Below are positions 26,616 to 36,296 of a stretch of DNA of 64,000 bases, piece after piece. The stretch covers positions 1-64,000 of the forward strand of contig NZ_PXWF02000083.1 in assembly GCF_003011895.2 (NCBI RefSeq), read 5' to 3'. This DNA comes from Massilia glaciei. GTDB lineage: Bacteria; Pseudomonadota; Gammaproteobacteria; Burkholderiales; Burkholderiaceae_D. The stretch's first letter is position 1; every line of letters starts with the position of its first letter. A program made the translations under genes and the position numbers. The notes below the pieces were generated by a model. That model was given only the letters and a program-made list of their open reading frames with translations. It had not been told where the DNA came from and did no database searches.

Positions 26616-27676
26616 GGCCGGCGCACCCGCAACTGGTGCAACTGGACCAGGAACACCGGCACCCCGATCAGCGAGGTCAGCACGCCGACCGGCAGTTGCT
26701 GGGGCGCCAGCACGGTGCGCGCGAGCGTGTCGGCGAGCATCAGGAAGGCGCCGCCGGCGAGCGCGGCGGCTGGCAGCAGCACCCGGTGGTCGGGGCCGAA
26801 GGCGTAGCGGCAGGCGTGCGGCACGATCAGTCCGACGAAGCCGATGCTGCCGGCGGTGCTCACGGCGCTCGCCGTGAGCAGGCCCGAACAGACGAACAGC
26901 GAGCGGCGCAGGCCGCCCGTGGCGACCCCGAGCGTGGAGGCGGCGTCGGCGTGCAGGGCCATCACGTTGAGGGCGCGCGCGCGCAGCAGCGCGAACGGCA
27001 GCACCCCGGCCAGCACCAGCCACGGCAGCAACCGCCACTGGGTGCCGGAGAGGTCGCCGATCATCCAGAAGACCATGCCGCGCAGGCGCGAATCGGGCGC
27101 GATCGAGAGCATCAGGGTCACCAGCGCCATGCAGGCCGAGGCCAGGATCACGCCGGTCAGCAGCAGCGTGCCCGTGTCGCCGCCGGCGTCGCCGCGCGCG
27201 TTGCCGCCGAGGTCGCGGCGCGCCAGCAGGTACAGCAAAAAGGAGATGCCGAGCGCGCCGGCCAGCGCGCCGAGGTCGACCACCCACAGCGCGGCGCCGG
27301 CCAGCAGCGCGGCGAGCGCGCCGACGGCGGCGCCGCTCGAGATGCCCAGCACATACGGGTCGGCCAGCGGGTTGCGCACCAGCGCCTGCATCATGACGCC
27401 GGCCAGCGCCAGCGCGGCGCCGGTGGCGAAGCCGCTGCAGGCGCGCCCGAGGCGCAGCTCGAGCAGGGTGGCGTTCATGCTGGCCACCCTGCCCTGGAGA
27501 ATTTCGGCGAGCGCCGCCGGCAGCTCGGCCAGCGGCACGCTGATCGAACCGACCGCGCAGGCCAGCACCAGGCTGGCCAGCGCAAAGGCGAGCAGCGCGC
27601 CCAGGATCGACGTGGCCCGGCTTCGCATGGCGCGGCTGCCGCGCGGCGGCTGGTCGGACGGGGCCACGTTGTTCAT
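26612..27676 (-). CDS. btuC: Cobalamin ABC transporter permease (FecCD family)
   Basis: 354 residues with about ten membrane helices. LRLGRACSGFATGAALALAG, VMMQALVRNPLADPYVLGIS and STAGSIGFVGLIVPHACRYA are the FecCD/BtuC signatures; the coupling helix follows. It begins 10 bp after the btuB stop. Confidence 0.93.
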   Translation of the reverse strand: MNNVAPSDQPPRGSRAMRSRATSILGALLAFALASLVLACAVGSISVPLAELPAALAEILQGRVASMNATLLELRLGRACSGFATGAALALAGVMMQALVRNPLADPYVLGISSGAAVGALAALLAGAALWVVDLGALAGALGISFLLYLLARRDLGGNARGDAGGDTGTLLLTGVILASACMALVTLMLSIAPDSRLRGMVFWMIGDLSGTQWRLLPWLVLAGVLPFALLRARALNVMALHADAASTLGVATGGLRRSLFVCSGLLTASAVSTAGSIGFVGLIVPHACRYAFGPDHRVLLPAAALAGGAFLMLADTLARTVLAPQQLPVGVLTSLIGVPVFLVQLHQLRVRRP

Positions 27677-27686
27677 GCCACGCGCC

Positions 27687-29543
27687 CTACCGGGCGCCGT
27701 AGCGCAGGCCGACGAACACGGTCCTGCCGGCCGTGGCGTAGCCCTTGGCCAGCGCGTACCGCTTGTCGCCGGCGTTGTTCAGGTTGCCGAACACGGACCA
27801 CTGGCCGCCCAGCGCGTAGCTGGCGCGCAGGTTGAGCAGGCCGTAGCCGGGCAGCCGGGCCAGCTCGGCGCCGTCGTTGAAGCGCGCGCCCGAGAACAGC
27901 GCGTCGGCGCCGACCTTGAACTTGCCGATGCCGTAGTCGAGGCCGACGCTGCCGTGGCGGCCCGAGCGGCGCGCCAGGCGCTTGCCGGTGGTGTCGTCGA
28001 CCGGATCCTGGAAGTCGAGCGAGCCGTTGAGCATGAACCCGTTCCACGCGGTGCGCGCGCCCAGCGACAGGCCCTCGAGCGTGGCCTGGTTGATGTTGTA
28101 GGCGCAGCCGTAGGGGTGGCTGGCCACCTCGACCGGGCAGGTCGGCGCGTAGACCAGCAGGTCGGTCAGGCGGTTGCGGTACAGGCTCGCGGTCAGTTGC
28201 GTGGCGCCGCGCGCGTAGGCCAGGCCGAGCTCGGCGTTGCGGCCCTTTTCGGGGCGGTTGGCGGCCACCCCGAAGCCCGGGTAGTACAACTCGTTGAAGG
28301 TCGGGGCGCGGAAGCTGGTGCCGACGCTGGCGCTGGCGCGCAGTCCGCCGCCGATGCGGTAGCCGTAGGCCAGGCTGCCCGTGTTGTGCACGCCGAACTG
28401 CGAGTTGTCGTCGCGCCGCACGCTGGCGGTGCCGAGGTGGGCGCCGCGGCGCAGCTGGTAGGCCAGCGCCAGCGAGCGCGTGCTGCGCGCGCGCGAGATG
28501 GCGCCGAGGTTAGCGAGCACCTCCTCCTTGCGGTGCTCGAGCACCACCTGCAGCAGGTCGGTGCCGAGCGTGACGTCGTTCTGCCACAGCAGGCCGGTCT
28601 GCTCGGTGTCGATGAAGCCGTCGCCGTACGAGGCGTAGCTGGCGCTCTTGTCGTCGGCGTGCGAGAACTGCAGCTTGCTGTTCCAGTTGGGCAGGATCCG
28701 GTTGTGCGACCAGAACGAGGCGCTCGCCAGTTTTTCGAGGGAGTGGTCGTCGAAGCCGGGGCCGGCGTCGAACTGCGAGGCCAGGCGGCTGTGCATGAAC
28801 TGCGCGCCGAGCTCGTGGCCCCTGGCCAGCGCGTACGACAGGTTGCCGCTGGCGCTGCGGCGCTCGTAGCCGTCGCGGTCGGGGTTGTAGGTGTAGGGGC
28901 CGGCGTCCGGGGTCGAGGCCGAAAACTCGTCCGAGCGCTCGCTGGCGAGCTGGAACGCGTAGCGCAGCGCGCCGGCGGCGCCGCTGACGCCGGCGTCGAG
29001 GCGGCGCCGGCCGTCGCTGCCGGCGCCGAGCGTGAGGGTCGGCGCCGGCGCCGCGCCATGGGCGCCGCGCTTGGTGAAGATCTGGACCACGCCGCCCATC
29101 GCGTCGGCGCCGTACAGGCTGCTCAGGGGGCCGTAGATGATCTCGATGCGGTCGACCTGGGCCAACGGAATGGCGGCCCAGGTGGCGCCGCCGTTGGCGG
29201 CCGAGCCGACCCGCACGCCGTCGACGAGCACGATGCTCTGGCTGTTGGAGGCGCCGCGCAGGAACACCGAGGCGTAGTTGGCGCTGCCGCCGTTGCTGCT
29301 GATTTCGATGCCGCGGGTTTTCTGCAGCAGTTCGGCGATCGAGACCTGGCCGGCGGCGGCGATTTCGTCGGCGCCGATGAGCACGTGGTCGCTAAGCACC
29401 TCGCTGGCCGGCTGGGCCACGCGGGTGGCGGTGACGACGACCTGCGAGGGCGCGGTCTGGGCGAGGGCCGGCGCGAGCGCGAGGCCGGACAGGGCGAGCG
29501 AGGTCAATGCCGCGGCGCGGTGTTGGGATACGAGAGAGATCAT
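27687..29543 (-). CDS. btuB: TonB-dependent vitamin B12 receptor
   Basis: 618 residues with signal peptide. The TonB box region (SQVVVTATR) and the plug (LLQKTRGIEISSNGGSANYA, VFLRGASNSQSIVLVDGVRV, GPLSSLYGADAMGGVVQIFT) are typical BtuB; the barrel ends in VGLRYGAR. B12 specificity follows from the riboswitch upstream and the BtuCDF genes downstream. Located in the outer membrane and energised by TonB-ExbBD. Confidence 0.94.
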   Translation of the reverse strand: MISLVSQHRAAALTSLALSGLALAPALAQTAPSQVVVTATRVAQPASEVLSDHVLIGADEIAAAGQVSIAELLQKTRGIEISSNGGSANYASVFLRGASNSQSIVLVDGVRVGSAANGGATWAAIPLAQVDRIEIIYGPLSSLYGADAMGGVVQIFTKRGAHGAAPAPTLTLGAGSDGRRRLDAGVSGAAGALRYAFQLASERSDEFSASTPDAGPYTYNPDRDGYERRSASGNLSYALARGHELGAQFMHSRLASQFDAGPGFDDHSLEKLASASFWSHNRILPNWNSKLQFSHADDKSASYASYGDGFIDTEQTGLLWQNDVTLGTDLLQVVLEHRKEEVLANLGAISRARSTRSLALAYQLRRGAHLGTASVRRDDNSQFGVHNTGSLAYGYRIGGGLRASASVGTSFRAPTFNELYYPGFGVAANRPEKGRNAELGLAYARGATQLTASLYRNRLTDLLVYAPTCPVEVASHPYGCAYNINQATLEGLSLGARTAWNGFMLNGSLDFQDPVDDTTGKRLARRSGRHGSVGLDYGIGKFKVGADALFSGARFNDGAELARLPGYGLLNLRASYALGGQWSVFGNLNNAGDKRYALAKGYATAGRTVFVGLRYGAR

Positions 29544-29631
29544 TGTTTAAACGTTTCGATAAGGGATGCACCCCGCCTGCGTCCCCGCAAGCCGGATTCA
29601 ACGGAGGGCCGGCCTGCGCCGGCGCCTCCAC

Positions 29632-29815
29632 CTGTCCTGGCCGGTATCCGGGCTCGCAAGTCGGACTGTTCCACCTTCCCATGCCGAAAGGCACGGTGGT
29701 CCTTGGAACAGCCTGCCGCCCGCGGGGGGCGACGCTTGTTTACCGTTGCGGGGGCAGCACACCTTGGCTGGACCGGACTTGCCGGCCTGACAGCTTTGTG
29801 TTTCCCGTTTAACTG
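29632..29815 (-). ncRNA. Cobalamin riboswitch upstream of btuB
   Basis: On the minus strand the B12 box reads TGCTGCCCCCGCAACGGTAA, close to the consensus GCYGCCCCCGCAACTGTAA. It is preceded by GGGAAACACAAAG with AAGGTG and followed by the GTTCCAAGGACCACCGTGCC arm and the 3' GAGCCCGGATACCGGCC. The btuB ATG is about 90 bp further on. Binding of adenosylcobalamin would reduce expression of the whole btuBCDF operon. Ends are estimated. Confidence 0.93.
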
Positions 29816-29877
29816 CACGCGTGGTCACGCGTGCGGGCACCAAAACCCCGACATTATAAACCCAACAAGGCTGTACA

Positions 29878-29955
29878 GGACCAAGAAAGAGGACCAAGAA
29901 AGCGGACCAAGAAAGCGGACCAAGAAAGCGGACCAACAAGGAGGACCAACGAGGA
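29878..29955. repeat. 13-bp tandem repeat, six copies
   Basis: GGACCAAGAAAGC-like units occur six times; three in the middle are identical and the last two drift to GGACCAACAAGGA. It lies just downstream of the stop of the leftward gene at 29980 and upstream of the riboswitch. Confidence 0.9.
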
Positions 29956-29979
29956 GGGCCCACAAGCGCCGGGGCGGCG

Positions 29980-30660
29980 TTAATTGGGGCAGTTCACCTG
30001 CTTGCCCTGCTTGTTTTTGAAAATGTCGTTCCCGCGCACCATCTGGTTCGCCTCTTCGACGATGCAATAGCTGAAGCCGCGTCCGCGCACGCGCGTCATG
30101 CGCCTGCCGTCGGCGGTCGAGATGTCCTCCATCGTCGTGGCGCGCGGCTTGAAGGCCGATTGCACCGCGACCGCGAATTTGTCGGGGCCGGCCAGCGGCG
30201 CCGCGCCGCCGACCTTGCGCTCGCCGGCGCGCAACTCGCGGTCAGCCCTGCCGGCGCCGCTGCGGGCGCGCTCCGCCAGGCTGGGCTGGGCGGCGTCGTT
30301 TGCGGGCTCGGGCTCGGGCTCGGGCTCGGGCGCGACCATGACCGTCGGCGGCGACCACAGCGGTACTGGCTCGTGCACGGGCTCGGGAACGCGGGGAACG
30401 CGGGGAACGCGGACGGCCGCGCTCGGCGGCGGCGGCATTTTTTTCGGTTCGGGTGCGGGTGCCGGCGGCGGCTTGGCCGCGTTGATGTAGACCATCGCGG
30501 GCCGGTTTGGGTCGTCGGGCGGCGCCGCCGGCACGCCCATGCGCCACCATGCAAACAGCAGCGCGTGGAGCGCGACGACAATGCCCAGCCGCAGCATCGG
30601 CATGCCTGGGGTGCGCCCGCGGCCGTATCCAGCAAGGTCATCGGTCAAGCTGGTTTGCAT
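29980..30660 (-). CDS. Single-pass Pro-rich protein, TonB-like N terminus, unknown function
   Basis: 226 residues. One membrane helix (MLRLGIVVALHALLFAWWRM) is followed by a periplasmic Pro/Glu-rich rod (PPPAPAPEPKKMPPPPSAAV, later EPEPEPEP), the layout of TonB. The C-terminal 60 residues (VQSAFKPRATTMEDISTADG... YCIVEEANQMVRGNDIF) contain two Cys and do not look like a TonB C-terminal domain. This may be an energy-transducer relative or an envelope spacer protein. It directly precedes the B12 operon on the same strand but on the far side of the riboswitch. Confidence 0.7.
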   Translation of the reverse strand: MQTSLTDDLAGYGRGRTPGMPMLRLGIVVALHALLFAWWRMGVPAAPPDDPNRPAMVYINAAKPPPAPAPEPKKMPPPPSAAVRVPRVPRVPEPVHEPVPLWSPPTVMVAPEPEPEPEPANDAAQPSLAERARSGAGRADRELRAGERKVGGAAPLAGPDKFAVAVQSAFKPRATTMEDISTADGRRMTRVRGRGFSYCIVEEANQMVRGNDIFKNKQGKQVNCPN

Positions 30661-30830
30661 GTAGGCAATCGGATCGCATTAAGAAATTGGCAATAATATA
30701 GCACGGCGATATGGCACGGCGCGCAACAGCGGCCGTCCCAACCCTTCAAAGCATTAGCTTTATGTTACGTGTCTAGTTATAGTGTGCGCACCAAAACGCG
30801 GCGGTCCCGCCGCCCACCAGGAGCCATGCA

Positions 30831-33056
30831 ATGCAAGCGAGCAGCACCCGATCAAGCATGCTCAAGTGGGGTGCGACGGCCGCCCTGCTCGCCGCCGTGT
30901 GCGCATTCAACGCCGAGCGTTTGGCCGGGGCCGCCGGGGTCACCATCACGCCGATCGAGGCGCCCACGGCCGAGGTCGGCATCGGATTCGCCTCGCCAGC
31001 GGCGGCCGCGGTGGCGGTGCCGAGCGCGCCCGACGCCTGGGGCGGCGTGCGCACCGGCAGCGCGGCGACGCTGTCGGACCGGGTGGTCGACTACCAGATC
31101 GCCGCCACGCTCGACCCGGTCGCGCACACCATCGACGGCAGGCAGAAACTGCGCTGGCGCAACCGCAGCGCGGTCGCCGTCCGCAGCGTCTACGTGCACC
31201 TGTACATGAACGCGTTCGAGAGCGCCGGCAGCACCTTTTTCACCGAACAACGGCGCCTGGGCGGGGGCTTTCGCAGCGATGTCGACACCGGCGAGGGCGA
31301 GTGGGGGCACATCGAACTGCGCAGCGTGACCCAGGACGGCGCCAAGGTCGGGCGCACCTTCGTCCATCCCGACAACGGCCCGGAAACCGACCGCACGGTG
31401 GTGCGCTTGGACCTGTCGACGGCGGTCGCGCCGGGCGCGACGACCACGCTCGAGATCGACTTCCACACCAAGTTGCCGCGGGTGGTGGCGCGCACTGGCC
31501 ACTTCGGCAGCTTCCACCTGGTCGGCCAGTGGTTCCCCAAGATCGGCGTGCTCGAACTGCCGGGCGAACGGGGCGCGACCGCGCCGCGCTGGAACGTGCA
31601 CGAGTTCCACCTCAATTCCGAGTTCTACGCCGACTTCGGCAATTTCGACGTCAAGCTGACCGTGCCCAGGGACTACCGGGTCGGCGCCACGGGCGCGCTG
31701 CAGGGCGCGCCGGTGGCGCGCGGCGGCATGCTGACCCATCACTACGTGCAGGGCGACGTCCACGATTTCGCCTGGACCGCCGACCGCCGCTTCGCGGCCC
31801 CGCTCGAGGCGACCTGGACCGGACCGGGCAGCCCGAACGTCAAGGTCTCGGTGCTGTATCCGCCCGAGTACGAGGCGAGTGCCGCGCCGGCCATGCGGGC
31901 CGCGCTCGACTCGCTCGCGTATTTTTCGAGGACGCTCGGCCCCTATCCGTACACCACATTGACGGTGGTGATCCCGCCGTTCAACGCCGAGGAGGCCGGC
32001 GGCATGGAGTACCCGACCTTCATCACCGCCTCCGGCTACGACAAGGTGCCGCCGAAATCGGCGGCCGCGACCGAACTCGATTTCGTCACCATCCACGAGT
32101 TCGGCCACGGCTATTTCTACGGCATCCTCGCCTCGAACGAATTCGAGGAGCCGATGCTCGACGAGGGCCTCAACGAATACTGGAACCAGCGCATGCTGCA
32201 AGAACGCGGCACGCCGCTGCACATCGCCCCCCCGTTCGTCGCCGCATTGGGCATCAACCCGGCGGTCGGGAGCTTCGCGCTCGAACGCATGCGGACCCCG
32301 CGCGAGGAGCCGGCCGACCCGCTCGGGCAGAACGCGTACAACCGGCTGCAGGGCATCGGCCCGGCCTACTCGCGCACCGCCACCGTCATGCGCGACCTCG
32401 AGGCGCGCATCGGCAAGCAGGCCATGGAGCGCGCCTTCAAGGCGTATTACCAGAGATGGAAATTCCGCCATCCGAGCGTGGCCGACCTGCGCGAGTCACT
32501 GGCCGAGGCCAGCGGCGAGCGCACCGCGGTCGAACAGGTGTTCGCGCAGCAGGTGTACCAGGTCGCCAAGGTCGACGACCGGATCGACCGCTTCGGCAGC
32601 GCCGAGGAACTGCCGCAGCCGGGGACCTACGAGGTCGGCGGCAAGCGGGTCGAGCACGACGCGGCGGCGGTGGAAAAACAGATCGCCGCCGCGCGCGCGC
32701 AATGGGCCAAGGCCCATCCCGAGGCCAAGCCCGGCACCGGTCCGTTCCCGTTCCGCACCAGCGTCACGCTGCGCCGGCGCGGCGCGAGCGTGCCGCAGAC
32801 GCTGGTCGTCAAATTCGCCGACGGCAGCACCGAGACGGCGCACTGGAACAACGACGAGAAATGGCAGCGCTTGAGCTGGATCAAACCGGCCAGGGCGGTG
32901 TCGGCCGAACTCGATCCGCAGCGCCTGCACTACCTCGACACCAGCAAGCTCGACGACAGCCGCACCCTCGCCGCCGACCCGGCCGCGTCGCGCCGCTGGG
33001 GCTTCGACTTCGCCGCCTTCGTGCAGATCGTCCTTTCCCTGATCGCCAACGTATGA
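30831..33056 (+). CDS. M1 family metallopeptidase
   Basis: 741 residues with an N-terminal hydrophobic segment (ATAALLAAVCAFNAERLAG). The zinc site is TIHEFGHGYFYG with the downstream Glu in LDEGLNEYW, and AGGMEYPTFI is the GxMEN-like substrate loop of the group. The N-terminal beta domain (DPVAHTIDGRQKLRWRN) matches M1 peptidases. Probably periplasmic or membrane-attached aminopeptidase. The stop overlaps the next gene. Confidence 0.9.
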   Translation: MQASSTRSSMLKWGATAALLAAVCAFNAERLAGAAGVTITPIEAPTAEVGIGFASPAAAAVAVPSAPDAWGGVRTGSAATLSDRVVDYQIAATLDPVAHTIDGRQKLRWRNRSAVAVRSVYVHLYMNAFESAGSTFFTEQRRLGGGFRSDVDTGEGEWGHIELRSVTQDGAKVGRTFVHPDNGPETDRTVVRLDLSTAVAPGATTTLEIDFHTKLPRVVARTGHFGSFHLVGQWFPKIGVLELPGERGATAPRWNVHEFHLNSEFYADFGNFDVKLTVPRDYRVGATGALQGAPVARGGMLTHHYVQGDVHDFAWTADRRFAAPLEATWTGPGSPNVKVSVLYPPEYEASAAPAMRAALDSLAYFSRTLGPYPYTTLTVVIPPFNAEEAGGMEYPTFITASGYDKVPPKSAAATELDFVTIHEFGHGYFYGILASNEFEEPMLDEGLNEYWNQRMLQERGTPLHIAPPFVAALGINPAVGSFALERMRTPREEPADPLGQNAYNRLQGIGPAYSRTATVMRDLEARIGKQAMERAFKAYYQRWKFRHPSVADLRESLAEASGERTAVEQVFAQQVYQVAKVDDRIDRFGSAEELPQPGTYEVGGKRVEHDAAAVEKQIAAARAQWAKAHPEAKPGTGPFPFRTSVTLRRRGASVPQTLVVKFADGSTETAHWNNDEKWQRLSWIKPARAVSAELDPQRLHYLDTSKLDDSRTLAADPAASRRWGFDFAAFVQIVLSLIANV

Positions 33057-33949
33057 TGAACCCGACCTCCCCCTTGATCCCGACCGGCGGCGCGCGCATC
33101 TTCGCCCGCGCCGCGCGCGCGGCCCTGCAATGGCGCTTGCTGCTGCTGTGGACGCTGTGCCTGCTGGTCCCGACGGCCGTGCTCGCGCTGCCGATGTGGG
33201 CCATGCTCGGCGCCAACCTCGATTATTCGGTGTATTCGGCGCGCCTCGCGCGCGAGCTCGACCTGGTCGCCATCACCGACCTGCTGGCCGCCCACGGACG
33301 CCACGCGGCGGCCTTCAACAATGCCGCCACCATCGCGCTGGTGTTGACCCTGCTGCTGTCGCCGCTGTTGTCGGGCTTCGTGGTGACGGCGGCGCGCGCG
33401 CGCGGGGCCGTGCCCGGCCTGCGCGCGCTCGTCGGCGGCGGCCTGCACGAATACCCGCGCATGCTGCGCATGCTGTTGTGGGCGGTGGTGCCGCTCGGGA
33501 TGGCGGCGCTGGCCGGCGGCGAATTGCTCGACGCCGCCGAACGCCAGCGCGAGGCGGCGATCCTGCCGTCCGAGGCGCGCTGGCCGGCGCTGGCGGCGGT
33601 GCTGGGACTGGCCCTGCTGCTGATGCTCGCGCACGCCTCGCTCGACGCCGGGCGCGCCGCGCTCGCGCTCGACCGGCGCCGCAGCTCGGCGCTCAAGGCG
33701 TGGTGGAGCGGTTGCAAAATGCTGGCGCGGCGCCCGCTCGCCAGCTTCGCGCTCTACCTCGGACTAAGCGCGCTCGGGCTGTGCGCCGCGGCGCTGCTGA
33801 CCTACGCGCGCATCAACCTGCCGTATCTGGGCACGGCGGGCGTGGTCGGGGCATTTGTATTGACCCAGCTGGCGGTGCTGGTTCTGGCGTGGATGCGCAG
33901 CGCGCGCCTGTTCGCGCTGGTCGAGCTGGCGCGCGCCGAGCATCCGTAG
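33053..33949 (+). CDS. Integral membrane protein of unknown function
   Basis: 298 residues with six or seven hydrophobic helices (e.g. LLLLWTLCLLVPTAVLALPM, ATIALVLTLLLSPLLSGFVV, ALAAVLGLALLLMLAHASL). The start ATG overlaps the M1 peptidase stop (GTATGA), so the pair is translationally coupled. There is no known motif; the arrangement suggests a partner of the peptidase in the membrane. Confidence 0.8.
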   Translation: MMNPTSPLIPTGGARIFARAARAALQWRLLLLWTLCLLVPTAVLALPMWAMLGANLDYSVYSARLARELDLVAITDLLAAHGRHAAAFNNAATIALVLTLLLSPLLSGFVVTAARARGAVPGLRALVGGGLHEYPRMLRMLLWAVVPLGMAALAGGELLDAAERQREAAILPSEARWPALAAVLGLALLLMLAHASLDAGRAALALDRRRSSALKAWWSGCKMLARRPLASFALYLGLSALGLCAAALLTYARINLPYLGTAGVVGAFVLTQLAVLVLAWMRSARLFALVELARAEHP

Positions 33950-34412
33950 TGGGTGTCCAGTTTGACGTGAAATACGCAGCAAGGCTGCATTTTGCCGGCC
34001 TGCGAGGTTTGGGGCTCGCTCGTAAAGGCCGTCCATGCGTGGCATGAACGCGAGTCGGCCCCGCATTGGGCGCGCGTGGACATCCTGATTAACGCGCTGT
34101 ACGAGTGCCGGCTGTCATTTTCAGAAGACGACTGCACCAGTTCATTGGGCTGGCTGCCGTGCTGCATATGACTCCTGAACGTGACGTGTCAGAAGTCCGT
34201 TGCACGAAATGCCGCGAGATGCCGGGAGTGCTCAGAAGTCACAGGCACGGCACGACGAAGCAGCACCGCAAATTCCGGAGATCAACCGCCAAGTTGCATG
34301 CGATCGGCCAGGCGTTCGCGAACGTTCGCGAGGCTGCTGCAAGGCTCAAGATCGGCAAGGTGCTCTATACGTCGCCCTATAAGTAACGGGTGCAGCCGAC
34401 TCCTGACGTTAC
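33950..34412. other. Accessory-region scar with gene remnants
   Basis: No intact gene. One frame from about 33999 to 34167 reads EVWGSLVKAVHAWHERESAP and continues HWARVDILINALYECRL, protein-like but with no start. Another ends near 34385 with QAFANVREAAARLKIGKVLY. Neither was recognised. Base composition is less extreme than in the neighbours, in line with imported, decayed DNA. Confidence 0.5.
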
Positions 34413-35348
34413 GTGCAGGCATCTTCTAAAAATGACACTGGCTACGGCGAGCAGCTCGTCGCTTCGCTGGCGCGGCAATTGGAAGTCGAACACGGGCGCG
34501 GATTCGGCGCTAAGAACCTGCGCCACATGCTGCGTTTTGACGAGGTGTTCGAGGCCGAGGAGATTGTCTACGCGCTGAGTAGACAATTGAGCTGGACCCA
34601 TTTGCGCAGCCTGATTTATATCGACGATCCCCTCAAGCGGGAGTTCTACCTGGAGATGTGCCGCAGCGAGGGCTGGAGCACCCGCACCTTGCAGGGTCGG
34701 CTCGACTCCATGCTGATCGAGCGCACGGCGCTCTCACGCAAGCCGGACGAGCTGCTGACGAGCGAACTGGCGACCTTGCGCGACCAAGGGGGACTAGGCC
34801 CGAACCTCGTGCTGAAGGATCCCTATGTGCTGGATTTCCTCGGGTTGCGCGATCGCTACCTTGAAAAGGATCTCGAAGACGCCATCCTGCGTGAATTGGA
34901 AAATTTTCTGTTGGAGTTGGGGGCTGGTTTTAGCTTTGTCGCCCGCCAAAAACGGCTGCAAATTGACAGCAACGATTATTACATTGACCTGCTGTTCTAC
35001 AACCGCCGCTTGCGGCGCCTGGTCGCCATCGAACTCAAGCTCGGCGAATTCAAGGCGGCCGACAAGGGCCAGATGGAGCTCAACCTGCGCTGGCTGGCCA
35101 AACATGGACAAGAGCCGGGCGAAGCGCCGCCGCTGGGCATCATCCTTTGCACGGGCAAGAACCGTGAACAGATAGAACTGCTGGAACTTGACCAAAGCGG
35201 CATTCACGTCGCCGAGTACCTGACCGGCTTGCCGTCCCGGCAACTGCTGGAGCAAAAGCTGCATGAGGCGGTGGCGTTGTCGAGGGCGCGCCTGGAGAAT
35301 CGGTCCAGCCCAGATCAGCCCGACCCGGCCGCAACCGAATTCAAGTAA
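34413..35348 (+). pseudogene. DUF1016 (YhcG-like) PDDEXK nuclease, N-terminally truncated
   Basis: The frame from GTG 34413 gives 311 residues. YALSRQLSWTHLRSLIYIDD, FYLEMCRSEGWSTRTLQGRL and the nuclease core (DNSNDYYIDLLFYNRRL-like segment, then AIELKLGEFKAADKGQM) are typical of DUF1016. The family usually has another 40-50 residues at the N terminus that are missing here; sequence before KNDTGYGEQL is unrelated. The catalytic D...E-x-K is intact. These proteins are found in defence islands and beside restriction-modification genes; function here is doubtful because the start is lost. Confidence 0.8.
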
Positions 35349-35361
35349 GGAAGGGTTGCTA

Positions 35362-35535
35362 ATGCGAATCGGATATGCCCGCGTCTCTACCCAGGACCAG
35401 GACAACACGGCACAGATCGCGGCGTTGAACGCTGCGTTAATGATCGTCAACTGGAACAAGCGGAAGTGGCTTTTACGCTTGCACCAAAACGGTAATGGAG
35501 GTGGGAACAGCGTGTTTGACTGTGCGCTTTCGTGA
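35362..35535 (+). pseudogene. Serine recombinase (resolvase/invertase) N-terminal stub
   Basis: MRIGYARVSTQDQDNTAQIA is the exact start of Tn3-type resolvases, including the catalytic Ser region. After about residue 25 the sequence turns into unrelated residues and stops at 57. The rest of the recombinase is gone, so it is inactive debris of a mobile element. Confidence 0.85.
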
Positions 35536-36013
35536 CCCATACGCCTCCCGGTCGAAAGCAACCGCCTAACCCGACGTACTTTTGCAAGTGGAACGTGGAA
35601 ACCCCGTATCGCTCCCTTTAGGGACAGCCGGCCGCAAGGTTTGCCTATGGTGGTGCGGGAGTAGGATGTCGGAAAAATCGAACGCCGTGCTGTAATGGTG
35701 CGGATACAGGTTTTAAGGATACCTGGCACGAAAGTGGGCCCACGTCCGGCAGGTGGTACATCGCGAGATAGTTTGGAGAACCGTTAATGTGGAGGAAAGC
35801 AAATGGACGCAGCAGCACGGGCGTGTTCGCCTCCAACGTTGTCGCAAGACATGTATGACGGCTGCAAGCGCGTATCGCGAAGGGTGCTCGGGGTATATGC
35901 CGAGTTCCCGGGTCAGCGTTATTCTGGCCTTTCCACTGCTCGAGCCGTGTGATGGGAAACTATCATGCACGGTTCCTCGGGGGCTGGGCGTGGGCAACCG
36001 CGTCTGGCTACCC
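35522..36013 (+). ncRNA. ORF-less group II intron (remnant or minimal)
   Basis: The 5' end GTGCGCTTTCG fits the GUGYG rule. Domain V is at 35942-35975: GAGCCGTG pairs with CACGGTTC, TGAT with ATCA, with a GAAA tetraloop, a two-base bulge on the 3' strand and the AGC catalytic triad. A domain VI-like hairpin follows to about 36013. The interval is only about 490 bp and has no reverse transcriptase, so it depends on a protein in trans or is dead. Exact borders are estimates. Confidence 0.75.
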
Positions 36014-36132
36014 TCCTTCAGATAACCTCAGTGGCTTGAGTCGAACAGGCGTCGCCCGCCGCTGGCCCGGAGCGCCTCGCATGCACGTGTGTCAACGTGA
36101 CACCTTAATGTGGCGACGAGCTGCTAAATTGA

Positions 36133-36296
36133 CTCAGAGGCTGAGAGTTTTTCGGGCGTGCACGAGCAGCCGCCAGAAAGCGGCAGATCGAGGCGCAAAG
36201 CGCAGCCATAGCGGGCTATGGCGAGCATTTGCAACGACGAACTGGCGCTTTCTGGCGTGCTGAGCGGGCATGATCGAAAGACTCTCAGCCTCTCAG
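36133..36296. repeat. 165-bp palindromic element, family B, copy 2
   Basis: Same ends and centre as the copies at 15912 and 40746. Its right end overlaps the stop codon of the leftward GGDEF/EAL gene: the TGA at 36293-36295 is part of the element terminus TGAGAGGCTGAGAG. Confidence 0.9.

Noticed and set aside
26844-30020. Rightward frame of over 1000 codons opposite btuC/btuB
   Set aside because: Antisense of the riboswitch-controlled receptor genes; it even runs across the riboswitch and tandem repeat.
36133-36296. Small frames within the family B element copies
   Set aside because: The same short peptides appear in all copies because the DNA is repeated; no ribosome site or family similarity.
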